Assembly: GCA_964501185.1 (NCBI GenBank)
Contig: CAZCRT010000001.1
Coordinates: 1 to 64,000 of the forward strand
DNA length: 64,000 bases
Reading direction: 5' to 3'
Source of the DNA: BS150m-G50 sp964501185 [NCBI: uncultured Bacteroidia bacterium]
GTDB lineage: Bacteria; CAIWAD01; BS150m-G50
Of the stretch, positions 43,226 through 56,164 are shown in pieces (position 1 is the first letter of the stretch; each line of letters starts with the position of its first letter). Both the position numbers and the translations under genes were made by a program. The notes beneath the pieces are model-generated. The model made no database searches. It saw nothing but the letters and a program-made list of their open reading frames with translations, and was not told where the DNA came from.

Positions 43226-45454
43226 ATGCCCGGCGAAGCAATGATCAGAAACACAGACCCTGACCAGCCCGTCCAGAAATTTGGCACTTTTCTGGGTGTT
43301 TATATACCCAGCGTGCTGACAATCCTCGGGCTGATAATGTATCTGCGCTTTGGCTGGGTTGTCGGTAATCTCGGTTTGCCGGTTACTATCCTTGTCGTGC
43401 TGCTGGCCAGCTCCATCACTTTCATTACCGGGCTCAGCGCTTCAGCCGTAGCCACAAACATGCGGGTCGGTATTGGTGGTGAGTATTTTATTATTTCCCG
43501 CAGCCTGGGATTAGAACTTGGCGGGGCAATCGGGATACCGCTATTTTTCTGCCGTACCCTCAGTATTACATTCTACAGCTTCGGTTTTGCTGAATCCGTC
43601 ATCACTTTCTGGCCATCCTCCTGGGGTGCGGTAACACCTGCGACAATCCAGATAGTGGCGGCTGTCGTCATCGTTTTAATTACGCTGGTATCCGGTAAAA
43701 GTGCCGGTTTGGCTCTCAAACTTCAAATTCCTATTCTTATTGCAGTTGGTCTGTCGGTAATCGCACTGATAATCGGTGTTTTTTCATCCGGGATCCGTTT
43801 TCCGGAAATGACCACCTCTTTCCGTACGGCTCCCGGTGGGTTCTGGTATGTGTTTGCTGTGTTCTTCCCGGCGGTTACCGGATTCACCGCCGGAATCGGT
43901 ATGAGTGGTGACCTGAAAGACCCGCAAAAATCTATCCCGCGCGGAACATTGCTGGCTGTTGTTACGGGAGTTATCACCTATATCTTTATTCTCTTCCTGC
44001 TGGCTATTTCGGCAAGCATAAGTGTTGAAGAGTTGTCACAGCCCGGTATTGTCTGGGTTAAGGTGGCAGTCCTGGGTGCCTGGCTGATTTATCCCGGTGT
44101 CTGGGGGGCTATTCTCTCTTCTGCGTTTGGCAGTGTGCTCGGTGGCCCGCGTGTGCTGCAGGCTCTTGCCAGTGACGGATTGGCACCGAAATTTCTGGCC
44201 CGCCTTTCAAAAACCGGCCAACCGACTATCGCCACCTGGATAAGTGGCGGTATTGCCCTGACAGCCGTTATGCTTGGCGGGTTGAATGCGGTGGCCCAGT
44301 TTGTTACGATTCTCTTCCTCACACTCTATGTCACAATAAACCTCAGTGCCGCGCTGGAAAAACTGGCCGGCGACCCCTCGTTCCGCCCTACAATTAATGT
44401 GCCGTGGTATGTTTCTCTGCTTGGTTCGTTTGGTGCTTTGGTAGTGATGTTCCTGATTAATCCGCTTGCCTGTGTTGTGGCTATCGTCCTGGAGCTGGCG
44501 CTGTATGTTTATCTGCGGCGACGGTCCATGAAGAGAAGGTGGGGGGATGTGCGAGCGGGAGTATGGGTGGCTCTGGCGCGTTTTTCCCTGCTCAAGCTTC
44601 GCAGTTATGATAATGATCCACGCAACTGGCGCCCCCAGATATTGTTGTTTGTTGGTGATGCCTCAAAAAGGCTGGGTTTAATCCGGCTCGCAAACTGGTT
44701 CAGCCAGAACCGCGGACTGGTAACCGCCTGTCAGCTGATCGTGGGTGATCTTGAAAAGGAGGCCGACAGCCTGAAGGGCGCACAGGCCGAGATGGATAGA
44801 ATTATGGAACAGGAGGAACTGGTTGCCTTCAGCGAGGTAAATATCGTTTCCGATTATGAGACTGGCCTGAAAGATGTGGTACAGGCCAATGGTGTCGCCG
44901 GGCTTCAGTCCAATACGGTCATGTTCGGCTGGCCAAAAAAACAGGAACGGCTGGAATCAATGCTGCGTATTATGCGCTCGGTGTCAAAAACAGGTAAGAG
45001 TACCGTCATCTCCCGGGTAAACCACCTGTACGAACCGGGCCATGACAAACAGATTGATATCTGGTGGCGTGGTTTGCGGAATAATGGCGACCTGATGCTG
45101 TTGCTTGCCTACCTGCTGAGCCTGAATACACAATGGAGTAACGCCAGAATTACCGTTCGCTCTATTGTCGGGAACGAGAAGGAGCGCAAAAGTATGGCCG
45201 GCAGCCTGAATAAGCTTGTTCCGGCAACACGCATCAATGCGACTACCGAGGTTATCATAAAACATCCTGATATGACGGTTAATGAAATCATGCACAGCTA
45301 CAGCCGTAATTCAGATGTGGTGTTTCTTGGGTTGCTGGAGCCTGAAGCCGGTGAGGAAAAAGAGTATAGCGAACGTTTGATCGAACTGGCTGATGGATTC
45401 AAGACGGCGATTTTCGTTCACAACGCCAGTGAATTTGCCGGGCACCTTATCTAG
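43226..45454 (+). CDS. SLC12/APC-superfamily transporter with cytoplasmic C-terminal domain
   Basis: 742 residues. About twelve membrane helices up to residue 430, starting with FGTFLGVYIPSVLTILGLIMYLRFGWVVG, closely resembling the first helix of cation-chloride cotransporters; MRVGIGGEYFIISRSLG and the FFPAVTGFTAGIGMSGDLKDP block are shared with that family. Residues about 430-742 form a soluble domain like the SLC12 C terminus. Probable substrate is chloride with Na or K, or an amino acid. GTG, ATG and ATG occur in a row; the last (43226) is 5 bases from AAGGAG and is preferred. Confidence 0.82.
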   Translation: MPGEAMIRNTDPDQPVQKFGTFLGVYIPSVLTILGLIMYLRFGWVVGNLGLPVTILVVLLASSITFITGLSASAVATNMRVGIGGEYFIISRSLGLELGGAIGIPLFFCRTLSITFYSFGFAESVITFWPSSWGAVTPATIQIVAAVVIVLITLVSGKSAGLALKLQIPILIAVGLSVIALIIGVFSSGIRFPEMTTSFRTAPGGFWYVFAVFFPAVTGFTAGIGMSGDLKDPQKSIPRGTLLAVVTGVITYIFILFLLAISASISVEELSQPGIVWVKVAVLGAWLIYPGVWGAILSSAFGSVLGGPRVLQALASDGLAPKFLARLSKTGQPTIATWISGGIALTAVMLGGLNAVAQFVTILFLTLYVTINLSAALEKLAGDPSFRPTINVPWYVSLLGSFGALVVMFLINPLACVVAIVLELALYVYLRRRSMKRRWGDVRAGVWVALARFSLLKLRSYDNDPRNWRPQILLFVGDASKRLGLIRLANWFSQNRGLVTACQLIVGDLEKEADSLKGAQAEMDRIMEQEELVAFSEVNIVSDYETGLKDVVQANGVAGLQSNTVMFGWPKKQERLESMLRIMRSVSKTGKSTVISRVNHLYEPGHDKQIDIWWRGLRNNGDLMLLLAYLLSLNTQWSNARITVRSIVGNEKERKSMAGSLNKLVPATRINATTEVIIKHPDMTVNEIMHSYSRNSDVVFLGLLEPEAGEEKEYSERLIELADGFKTAIFVHNASEFAGHLI

Positions 45455-45526
45455 GACAGATCTACCGCCACGCTTAACCGCCGCCAGGGCAAAACTGCTT
45501 TTCCACGAACAAAAAGGAATATTACG

Positions 45527-46561
45527 ATGCGCTCATGGTCAGAAATCCCTGGTGTTATGTTGGTGCCTGTTTGCCTTTTCACAGTTATTACTCTAACCGA
45601 AACCACCGCAGCAAATGACGACCAGCAACAGTTACGTCAGGCGGACAGGGTGCGTATTGCGGAAGCTTTCCGGATTGCGAACCAGCTGTAGAATGAGCTC
45701 TGGGCGGGGTGGAGCGAGGCTCCTTTCACAATACTTCTTGTTACACCAGAACAGGAGTTCCTTATCTGCCACCCCGAGCCCACTCCGGATTTCACCCCGG
45801 TTGGGTTCGATTCACTGCTGCATTGCGAAGTATGGCAGCGTAACCGCGTTTTTGGTACACATTTTCTGGCAACCTTTCCCGCTGTCAACGGTGTTTCCAC
45901 TGTTGTAATCGGGCAGCCCGAACACACCGGCAAGTCATCTACCGCCTGGACCGTTACTCTGCTTCACGAGCATTTCCATCAACTCCAGAACAACACGCCG
46001 GGATATTACGGGGCTGTAAATGGACTGGATCTGGCGGGTGATGACAGAACAGGCATGTGGATGCTCAACTTCCCGTTTCCATATGAATCGCCGGAGGCAG
46101 GGGTTCTCTACCGGCAGATGTGTGATCGGCAACTGGCTGCCCTTCACTCCAGGGGGACTCCCGGTTTTGCGGAAAACCTGGGAGAATACCTGGGTGCCCG
46201 GGCCGCGCTTGCTGAAGCGCTGGAGCCGTGTGATTATCGATACTTTTCTTTCCAGGTCTGGCAGGAGGGGATAGCGCGCTATACGGAATACCGGATGGCG
46301 GGCCTGGCGGCCGCGCATTATGAGCCCACTGAGGCGTTTTGTGCGCTGGAAGACTACACGACAATGCAGGAGTGTGCGGCCGGTATCCTGGACAATACCA
46401 TAAGCTCCCTGGAGGGGATGTCGCTTTCTGGGTATGGCCGTGTGGCGTTCTACTCAACGGGGGCTGGTGATGCTCTGCTGCTGGATGAAGCCAGTCCAGA
46501 GTGGCGATCTCAATATTTCAAAGAGTGGTTTGCGCTGGAAAACCTCTTCAAGGCGGAGTAG
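45527..46561 (+). pseudogene. secreted metallopeptidase-like gene interrupted by one amber codon
   Basis: From the ATG at 45527 (AAGGA 8 bases upstream) one frame of 345 codons runs to the stop at 46561, broken only by TAG at 45689-45691 (codon 55). The first part is a signal-like segment (about residues 8-29); the rest contains HEHFHQ, a possible zinc-metallopeptidase HExxH motif, near residue 150, and QEGIARYTEYR. Family not recognised. One base change (for example CAG to TAG) explains the break. TAG is a normal stop in this genome (queE, queC and UPF0210 end with it), so genome-wide recoding is unlikely. Sequencing error is possible. Confidence 0.8.
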
Positions 46562-46642
46562 TGTGGCGGCAGAATATCGCTTCCCACTGCTGATACCACT
46601 TGACTATTCGTTATAAGCGGGTATCATAGTAGGCCATTATTG

Positions 46643-46675
46643 CCAGGGTGATTCTGAAACTCGCCCTGGTTTTTT
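46643..46675 (+). terminator. rho-independent terminator before typA
   Basis: CCAGGG (46643-46648) pairs with CCCTGG (46664-46669), followed by TTTTTT. It would end the transcript from the SLC12/metallopeptidase region. Confidence 0.8.
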
Positions 46676-46734
46676 GTATTTGTCATATCCATTTTGCGCA
46701 CAAGTGTATCGCAACAGCAGAAAGCAGACCTGTT

Positions 46735-48570
46735 ATGTCCCTGGAAACACGCGACTCTATTCGTAATATCGCTATCATCGCACATGTTGACCATGGTAAA
46801 ACCACCCTGGTTGACGGTATGTTGCACCAGTCCGGACTGTTTGGAGAACGGGAAAAAGTAGCCGAACGGGCGCTCGATTCCATGGACCTCGAGCGGGAGA
46901 AGGGTATTACCATCATGGCGAAGAACACCGCCATACCCTACCAGGATAAAACGATTAATGTTGTCGACACACCCGGTCACGCCGATTTCGGTGGTGAAGT
47001 ACAGCGGATTCTCAAAATGGTAGATGGTTGCCTGTTAATGGTGGACGCTTCTGAGGGGCCCCTGCCTCAAACCAGGTATGTGCTCTCAAATGCTCTGGAA
47101 CTGGGATTGTCCCCGATTGTCGTCATCAATAAAATCGACCGCCAGGATGCGCGAATTGACGAAGTGCTGGACGAGGTGCTGGATCTCTTCTTCGATCTTG
47201 ACGCCAACGAGGAACAGTGTGATTTCCCGGTACTTTTCACTGTGGCCCGTGATGGCCTGGCAACCCTGGACTACAAAACACCGGGTGAAGATCTGCGCCC
47301 GCTGTTTGATCTTATTGTCGACAGGGTACCACCACCATCGTTTACACCTGGCCACCCCCTGCAACTGCAGATTACTTCCCTGGATTACAGCGACTATCTG
47401 GGAAGAATCGGAATAGGGCGTATTTCCAACGGTTCAATAGCTGTCGGTCAGAATGTACTCATGACTGACGGCCTGGAAGATGAAATCGTCCGCAGGGCCA
47501 GGATTACCCAGCTTTTCGGCTTCTCCGGCCTGAAGCGTACACCGATCCCTGAAGCGGATCCTGGTGATATAATTGCTATTGCTGGAATTGAGGGTATAAA
47601 ACTGGGCGATACTCTGACCGATCCCGATAACCCGCGCCCTTTACCTGCTCTGAAAATTGACGAACCATCGCTTGAGATGTTGTTTTCGATCAACACATCC
47701 CCGTTTGCGGGTCGCGAGGGAACTCTGTTGACCAGCCGACAGGTTGGTGATCGTCTTTTCAAGGAAATACAGGGTAATCCTTCGCTCCGGGTTGAGAAAA
47801 CCGAACAGGCCAACTCCCTGAAAGTGGTCGGCAGGGGTGAGTTGCAGATGGCAATTCTGATCGAAACCATGCGCAGGGAGGGTTTCGAGCTTTCCATCTC
47901 TAAACCGACTGTTCGCACCCGAAACGCGTCGGGGCAACTGATGGAACCGTTTGAACATCTCGTTATCGATTGCCCGGAAACATACATCGGAACCGTCACC
48001 GGCATGCTCGGCTCCCGCAAGGCAAAAATGTTGAAGATGGTTAACCACTCCTCCGGCTGGGTGCGCCTTGAGTTTGAGATCCCGATGCGTGGCCTGATAG
48101 GCCTGCGGGCAGCGCTGATTGTTGACTCGCGTGGTACGGCTATCCTGAACAGCATCTTTCTCGACTGGCGTCCACATCTCGGTGAATTCAAGCGGGCTGT
48201 CAGTGGTGTTATTTTATCTGATCGCAGTGGGCGGACAACCGCCTACGCTCTGGAAAACCTGCAGGAACGGGGGGTGATGTTCATCGCTCCCGGTGATGAG
48301 GTCTATTCCGGGCAGATCATCGGCGAGAACTCCAGACGGGAAGATATGTGGGTCAACCCTACCAGGGAGAAAAAGTTGACCAATATGCGGGCTGCTGCTG
48401 CCGACGATTCATATCAACTTCACCCTCCGCGCCAGATGTCGCTGGAGATGGCGCTGGAGTTTATTGAAGACGATGAGTTGGTGGAGGTGACGCCGGTCTC
48501 TATCAGGCTGCGTAAACTGCATCTCAGCGAGGAGGCAACACGCAAGTCTAAAAGGGGTGGGAAGGGGTAG
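46735..48570 (+). CDS. typA: ribosome-binding GTPase TypA/BipA
   Basis: 611 residues. The GTPase domain opens with [24 protein letters not shown], with [12 protein letters not shown] (G3) and [11 protein letters not shown] (G4). The later domains are EF-G-like, with [13 protein letters not shown] and the TypA-specific C-terminal domain. It acts in ribosome assembly, stress and virulence control in other bacteria. The frame opens at 46648, but the ATG at 46735 gives the family N terminus; its ribosome binding site is weak. A terminator-like hairpin lies just upstream. Confidence 0.95.
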   Translation: MSLETRDSIRNIAIIAHVDHGKTTLVDGMLHQSGLFGEREKVAERALDSMDLEREKGITIMAKNTAIPYQDKTINVVDTPGHADFGGEVQRILKMVDGCLLMVDASEGPLPQTRYVLSNALELGLSPIVVINKIDRQDARIDEVLDEVLDLFFDLDANEEQCDFPVLFTVARDGLATLDYKTPGEDLRPLFDLIVDRVPPPSFTPGHPLQLQITSLDYSDYLGRIGIGRISNGSIAVGQNVLMTDGLEDEIVRRARITQLFGFSGLKRTPIPEADPGDIIAIAGIEGIKLGDTLTDPDNPRPLPALKIDEPSLEMLFSINTSPFAGREGTLLTSRQVGDRLFKEIQGNPSLRVEKTEQANSLKVVGRGELQMAILIETMRREGFELSISKPTVRTRNASGQLMEPFEHLVIDCPETYIGTVTGMLGSRKAKMLKMVNHSSGWVRLEFEIPMRGLIGLRAALIVDSRGTAILNSIFLDWRPHLGEFKRAVSGVILSDRSGRTTAYALENLQERGVMFIAPGDEVYSGQIIGENSRREDMWVNPTREKKLTNMRAAAADDSYQLHPPRQMSLEMALEFIEDDELVEVTPVSIRLRKLHLSEEATRKSKRGGKG

Positions 48571-48577
48571 GTTAAGA

Positions 48578-48592
48578 ACAGGCCTGGCCTGT
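48578..48592. terminator. short GC hairpin at the typA end
   Basis: ACAGGCC-T-GGCCTGT is a 7-bp palindrome 8 bases past the typA stop and 22 bases before the convergent glycosylase gene's stop. The T-rich stretch is short, so termination strength is uncertain. Confidence 0.4.
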
Positions 48593-48614
48593 ATTATTGA
48601 AAAGGGGTTGTCTG

Positions 48615-49181
48615 TCATGGTTTGTGAAACCTGCTATCGCCATCAAAAAAGCGGTAGCGCAATTCTTTACCTTTAGAGATCCCTATCCTGGTAGTGGTAA
48701 TTATGTTCTTCACCCCCGCTCCCGGTAGAAGCTCTATCTGTTCCCCCAACATGGCGCCCGAGTAACTCAAATCAATACCGAGCGCCTGACAGAGCCTCCC
48801 CGGCCCTACCGTCAACAACTCCACCTTCTCCTGTCCGCGCCTTCGGCGCATTATCTCCATACCGGCAAGTGGTTCACCTGCTCTGATTAAAACCGCTCCC
48901 GCTTTCCTGTTGTCGGTCGTAATGTTCAGACAGAAGTTTATGCCGTAAATCTGGTAGACATATATTAAACCGGCGGTATTCATGATGGCGCCGGCAGCAT
49001 GTGGCCGCGTAACCGCGTGTGAAGCCGGGTCGTTTTCCGTGTATGCCTCGGTTTCTGTGATCCGAATCTCTGTACCCCTTGTTCTCAGGTGCATGCCGAG
49101 TAGCCTTCGCGCGGCTGCCACAGTGTCTTCAGACAGCCAACTCCATTCCTCTGAGCAGGTGTTTTTCTGATTTTCTCTCAT
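48615..49181 (-). CDS. 3-methyladenine DNA glycosylase (AAG/MPG family)
   Basis: 188 residues. ITETEAYTENDPASHAV holds the catalytic glutamate region, and GLIYVYQIYGINFCLNI and AVLIRAGEPLAGMEIM are core AAG blocks. It excises alkylated purines. In place of the usual RTPRN segment it reads AGAIMNTAG. Starts at 49181 or at an upstream ATG (49223); neither has a strong ribosome binding site, and the shorter one avoids overlapping the promoter-like element at 49198. Likely single-gene transcript, divergent from a small-RNA candidate. Confidence 0.9.
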   Translation of the reverse strand: MRENQKNTCSEEWSWLSEDTVAAARRLLGMHLRTRGTEIRITETEAYTENDPASHAVTRPHAAGAIMNTAGLIYVYQIYGINFCLNITTDNRKAGAVLIRAGEPLAGMEIMRRRRGQEKVELLTVGPGRLCQALGIDLSYSGAMLGEQIELLPGAGVKNIITTTRIGISKGKELRYRFFDGDSRFHKP

Positions 49182-49197
49182 TAACCGTTCTTTTCTC

Positions 49198-49314
49198 TTG
49201 ACTTTATTCGGTAAAATCCTCATACTGTCTGGTGAATCATATCGTTTCGTGTCTCTCCTAAAGAGCCGTGTAATCAGGGGAAGTCGGGCTGCAACAGTTC
49301 GACTTCTTTTTTTT
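49198..49314 (+). ncRNA. orphan small RNA candidate
   Basis: TTGACT (49198-49203), a 17-base spacer and CATACT (49221-49226) resemble a promoter with a start near 49233. An intrinsic terminator follows: GAAGTCG (49280-49286) with CGACTTC (49300-49306) and eight Ts to 49314. The predicted transcript is about 82 nt with no reading frame of note and a CTCT/AGAG mini-hairpin. It does not match tmRNA, SRP RNA or a riboswitch I know. Confidence 0.45.
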
Positions 49315-49412
49315 ATGCAAATTTCTCGCCATCCTGTTTTCCCGAATAAATGGCTTCTTTCTCAATATAACGGTTTGCCGGCCGAATAACCAGGTGTGCC
49401 CGGCGTGAACGC

Positions 49413-49441
49413 AAAGGGGTGGGTCAAAAACCCACCCCTTT
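49413..49441. terminator. strong hairpin between the small-RNA candidate and gyrA
   Basis: AAAGGGGTGGGT (49413-49424) pairs perfectly with ACCCACCCCTTT (49430-49441), a 12-bp stem with a 5-base loop. It lies 26 bases beyond the gyrA stop and probably ends that transcript, although the flanking T-run on the minus strand is short. Confidence 0.65.
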
Positions 49442-49467
49442 CTCGTATCTATATAGTTATCAACCTG

Positions 49468-52038
49468 TTAACTGTTAAACAACTCCCCCTGTTCCTCGTC
49501 GTCCGGATTTGATGGAAGGTCTGTTTCTGTTGTATTGCTGTTCTCGGTTGGTTTTTCCACAACCGTCTCTTCCGGTGTGTCTTCTGTTGTGCTGTCCACT
49601 TTTACGCTTTCCTCAAGCTGCACTACCGCCAGATCACCGATTGAATCACCATCATCCATCCGGATCAACCTGACCCCCTGTGTGGCGCGGCCCATAACCC
49701 GGATCTGTTCGATCGGTTGCCGGATCAACACCCCTTTGGAGGTGATGATTAACAGGTCGTGGCTATCGGTCACAAGCTTGATACCCACCAGGGGCCCGGT
49801 TTTCTCACTGACCTTGATGGTTAACACCCCTTTTGTGCCGCGTTTGGTCAGTCGATAGTCTTTGACCTGTGAACGTTTGCCATATCCCTTTTCAGACAGC
49901 ACCAGCAATGAGTGTTCCTCGGATGGTGTAGTCACCATACCGACCACAAAATCATCCGGCCCCGCCAGCGAAACGGATCGCACACCTGCCGCGGTACGCC
50001 CCATCTGCCGCACATCAGACTCTTTGAAACGAACAGCCTTTCCCTCACGGGTGGCAACGATTATTTCATGCTCACCATCAGTCAGGTGAACATCAATCAG
50101 GCTGTCGCTCTCTTTCAACTCAATGGCCCGAATACCGGCACGGCGGGGTCGCGAGAACTGCTCCAGTGATACTTTCTTAATAACCCCCAGCCGGGTGGCC
50201 ATCATGACATGTTTGGTTTCATCAAAATCCTTCACAATCAGGACAGAGGTTACCTTTTCATCACGCGGCTTTTCCAGCAGATTGACGATTGCGCGCCCCT
50301 TTGCCGCTCTCCCCGCATGTGGTATTTCGTGTACCTTCAACCAGTACACCCGCCCATTGGTGGTAAAGAACATTATGTAATCGTGTGTGGAGCCGATGAA
50401 GAGGCTGCTGATGATATCCTCTTCCTTGGTGGTCGCGCCGGTTATTCCCCTACCGCCCCGGTTCTGTTTTTTGAACCCGCTGACAGGGAAGCGTTTGATA
50501 AATCCATCGCGGGATATCGTGATTACCACATCCTCTTCTGCAATCATATCCTCAATGGTGAATTCGCTTTCTTCCGGCAACAGCTCGGTGCGCCGCTCGT
50601 CACCATATTTCTTGTCAAGCTCGTCCAGCTCTTCCTTGATGATATTTTTCTGCAGCTCCTCTGAGGCCAGTATTTTCTTCATCTCGCGGATCAGTCTATT
50701 CAGCTCCCGCAGCTCTGCGTCCAATTTTTCCCGCTCCAGCCCGGTGAGTTTTTGCAGTCTCATCTCGAGAATGGCTTTCGCCTGCAGCTCTGAAAGCTCA
50801 AAACCATCCATAAGCGCCAGGCGGGCGGTATCGGGCGTCTGGCTGTTGCGAATTATCGAAATAACCTTGTCAATATTATCCAGGGCTATCTGCAACCCTT
50901 CCAGAATATGGGCGCGGGCTTCAGCTTTGTTGAGCTCGAAACGGGTACGTCTAACGATCACTTCGAGACGGTGTTCGATATAGTGGTAAATCACATCCCG
51001 GAGGGTGAGCAGCTTTGGCTGGTTGTTGACCAGCGCCAGCATATTTACACCGAATGTCACCTGCATCTGTGTGTGTTTGAAGAGGTAGTTGAGGACAACC
51101 TTCGCCACCACATCTCGCTTCAATTCCAGAATCAACCGCATACCGTCGCGATCCGATTCATCTCGGATATCAGACAAACCCTCAAGCTTTCGCAGTTTGA
51201 CCTGTTCTACGATTTTCTCAATCAGGCGCAATTTGTTGACCTGGTAGGGAAGCTCGGTGATAACGATACGGTCCTTGCCGCCGCGCCCCGTCTCAATAGT
51301 AGCACGTGCACGCACTACAACGCGACCCAGTCCGGTTCGGTAAGCGTCCTGCACACCTTTATAGCCATAGATGATTCCGGCGGTTGGAAAATCGGGCGCC
51401 CTGACAAACTTCATCAGGTCATCAGGTGTCGCCTGAGGGTTGTCGAGGAAGTGCTTGGTTCCTGCGATCACTTCGCGCAGGTTATGTGGCGCGAAATTCG
51501 TCGCCATGCCAACAGCGATACCGGAAGTGCCGTTAACCAGCAGGTTGGGTATGGCGGCCGGGAGCACGGTCGGCTCCTTCAGGCTTTCGTCGTAGTTGGC
51601 CACAAAATCTACCGTCTGCTTGTCGATATCCGACAACAGCTCGGTAGCAACCTTGCTCATGCGTGCTTCCGTGTAACGATAAGCAGCAGCGCTGTCACCA
51701 TCTACCGAACCAAAATTCCCCTGCCCGTCCACAAGTGGGTACCGCAAAGAAAAATCCTGCACCATTCGAACCAGAGAATCGTATACCGCGCTGTCGCCAT
51801 GGGGGTGGTATTTACCGATCACATCACCAACAATACGGGCTGATTTCTTGTAGGGTTTATTGGGCTGCAGGTTCAGGTCCTGCATGCCAAACAGAATGCG
51901 CCGGTGAACCGGCTTCAGACCATCACGCACATCCGGCAGGGCGCGTTGAACAATAACCGACATGGAATAATCGAGGTAGGAGCTTTTCATCTCCTCCTCT
52001 ATTGGAACATCATTGATTCGCTGTTTGTCATTAAACAT
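49468..52038 (-). CDS. gyrA: DNA gyrase subunit A
   Basis: 856 residues. [21 protein letters not shown] is the GyrA/ParC start, [10 protein letters not shown] carries the active-site tyrosine, and the GyrA box reads QNRGGRG within the C-terminal wrapping domain. The quinolone-determining region reads [15 protein letters not shown], keeping the serine and aspartate of sensitive enzymes. A highly acidic tail (about 40 residues rich in Glu, Asp and Thr) ends the protein. A TTG at 52041 is better spaced from GAGGTG but the ATG at 52038 is taken. A 297-base spacer without a gene separates it from gyrB. Confidence 0.97.
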   Translation of the reverse strand: MFNDKQRINDVPIEEEMKSSYLDYSMSVIVQRALPDVRDGLKPVHRRILFGMQDLNLQPNKPYKKSARIVGDVIGKYHPHGDSAVYDSLVRMVQDFSLRYPLVDGQGNFGSVDGDSAAAYRYTEARMSKVATELLSDIDKQTVDFVANYDESLKEPTVLPAAIPNLLVNGTSGIAVGMATNFAPHNLREVIAGTKHFLDNPQATPDDLMKFVRAPDFPTAGIIYGYKGVQDAYRTGLGRVVVRARATIETGRGGKDRIVITELPYQVNKLRLIEKIVEQVKLRKLEGLSDIRDESDRDGMRLILELKRDVVAKVVLNYLFKHTQMQVTFGVNMLALVNNQPKLLTLRDVIYHYIEHRLEVIVRRTRFELNKAEARAHILEGLQIALDNIDKVISIIRNSQTPDTARLALMDGFELSELQAKAILEMRLQKLTGLEREKLDAELRELNRLIREMKKILASEELQKNIIKEELDELDKKYGDERRTELLPEESEFTIEDMIAEEDVVITISRDGFIKRFPVSGFKKQNRGGRGITGATTKEEDIISSLFIGSTHDYIMFFTTNGRVYWLKVHEIPHAGRAAKGRAIVNLLEKPRDEKVTSVLIVKDFDETKHVMMATRLGVIKKVSLEQFSRPRRAGIRAIELKESDSLIDVHLTDGEHEIIVATREGKAVRFKESDVRQMGRTAAGVRSVSLAGPDDFVVGMVTTPSEEHSLLVLSEKGYGKRSQVKDYRLTKRGTKGVLTIKVSEKTGPLVGIKLVTDSHDLLIITSKGVLIRQPIEQIRVMGRATQGVRLIRMDDGDSIGDLAVVQLEESVKVDSTTEDTPEETVVEKPTENSNTTETDLPSNPDDEEQGELFNS

Positions 52039-52338
52039 CAATTGCTCGTCACCTCTTCTCTACGGGTTTTTAACATTTTTTCCACACAAACCTGAAACCG
52101 CTGTTTTTTCTATGCTTCCGTAGCAATATTCGTTGCTTCCACATTTAACTGATTGTTTTTATGTGGTTTATTGGAAAAACAACCTGTTAGGTAATGTCAA
52201 GAAATTCCTATACTTTTTTGTTTCTGGACGCTTTTTTCCACGCCCAGAAATCTCACTTTTTCTCGCTTAGTTTACACAAAACAGAAACTTAAGTGTTTCC
52301 GCTGCTTCGCTCCTGGTCAAAAAAACAGCAGAAAACCT

Positions 52339-55075
<2,737 letters not shown>

Positions 55076-55078
55076 TTC

Positions 55079-56164
55079 TCATTGAAGCTTCACTTCGCCC
55101 GGCGTCACTTCAAACTTCGCCAGCTCCCCGGGAAAGTAATTATCAAAAAGAGCCGAATGGGTAGAGGTTGTAATGCTCTGGGCTTCCGCCGGAATAACCG
55201 CGCTTGCTGCCGCGATTTTCTCCCCATCGAGTTCACCAAAAAGATCATCCAACAGTAGAAGCGGGTCCTCACCGTGTTGTTCGCGTAACATCCGGGCTTC
55301 TGTCAGCTTTAAACCCAACAACAGCAACTTGTGTTGCCCCTGCGAACCGTGCTGACGCAGGTCTCTGCCGCCAAGCAACAATTTGAAGTCATCCCGGTGT
55401 GGCCCGACCGCCGTATATCCCAGCTCTACATCGCGTGTCCAGCCTGCCGCCAGGGCCTCCGGCCATTCCTCTTCCGGTTTATCCGGGCGGTATATAAAGT
55501 CTACTTCCAGATCTGGAACCAGCTGCTGCATCAGGGCTCGAAACAACGGTGCGAAATCGGTTATGAACTGCTGCCTCCGAAGTATGAGCTCCCGCCCCAG
55601 CCGTGTCAACTGCTCGTCCCATGGCTCAAACTCAGCCAGGCTGCGGTTGCGCCCCTGTCTTCTTTCCTGCAGAAGACGGGAACGGTTACGCAGTACGCGC
55701 CGGTAGTTGCTGAGGAGCTCCAGATAGACCGGCTGTTGCTGTGACAACAGCATATCGACAAAAGTGCGTCTGTGTTGCGGCGGTCCGGCGGCCAGTGGTG
55801 CATCATCAGGTGTCAGCGCCACCACGGGCACCCGCCCGAAAAAACGAATGGCGCTTTCCACTCTTTTCCCGTTATAAAAGAACTCTCTTCGCCCCCCCTG
55901 CCACAACCAGCGTGTTGTCAGTGTTCCAATCCTGCTGGAGTTCCAGTGACCCGTAATCGATACGGTGGATTGATCGAAACTGACCAGTTGCCGGGAATTC
56001 CCGGCCCGGAAGCTTCTGGTTACACAGAGTGTGTAAATGGCTTCCAGTAAATTTGTTTTTCCCACCCCATTCTCCCCGACCAGGGCGATATGGTTGTCAG
56101 GCAGGGACAAATCCAGTTCCGCATAGTTGCGAAAATTATGCAGAACAAGCCGGTTTAGAATCAT
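55079..56164 (-). CDS. recF: DNA replication and repair protein RecF
   Basis: 361 residues. LVGENGVGKTNLLEAIY is Walker A, LTPDDAPLAAGPPQHRRTF is the RecF-specific block, and PLLLLDDLFGELD is Walker B. It helps RecOR load RecA at gaps. Its ATG overlaps the dnaN stop (ATGA at 56161-56164), the standard dnaA-dnaN-recF arrangement. The DUF721 gene follows after 3 bases. Confidence 0.96.
   Translation of the reverse strand: MILNRLVLHNFRNYAELDLSLPDNHIALVGENGVGKTNLLEAIYTLCVTRSFRAGNSRQLVSFDQSTVSITGHWNSSRIGTLTTRWLWQGGRREFFYNGKRVESAIRFFGRVPVVALTPDDAPLAAGPPQHRRTFVDMLLSQQQPVYLELLSNYRRVLRNRSRLLQERRQGRNRSLAEFEPWDEQLTRLGRELILRRQQFITDFAPLFRALMQQLVPDLEVDFIYRPDKPEEEWPEALAAGWTRDVELGYTAVGPHRDDFKLLLGGRDLRQHGSQGQHKLLLLGLKLTEARMLREQHGEDPLLLLDDLFGELDGEKIAAASAVIPAEAQSITTSTHSALFDNYFPGELAKFEVTPGEVKLQ

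Noticed and set aside
43048-43287. 79-codon minus-strand frame between the membrane protein and the transporter
   Set aside because: Overlaps the transporter start, lacks a family match and a convincing ribosome binding site.
45689-45691. genome-wide reassignment of TAG
   Set aside because: TAG is the terminal codon of UPF0210, the nitrilase-family gene, OmpA, queE, queC and others, which have family-normal ends.
47448-48191. 247-codon minus-strand frame opposite typA
   Set aside because: Shadow of typA codon usage; serine/arginine-rich without domain.
50908-51843. 311-codon plus-strand frame opposite gyrA
   Set aside because: gyrA fills this strand pair with an unambiguous product; the antisense frame shows no domain.
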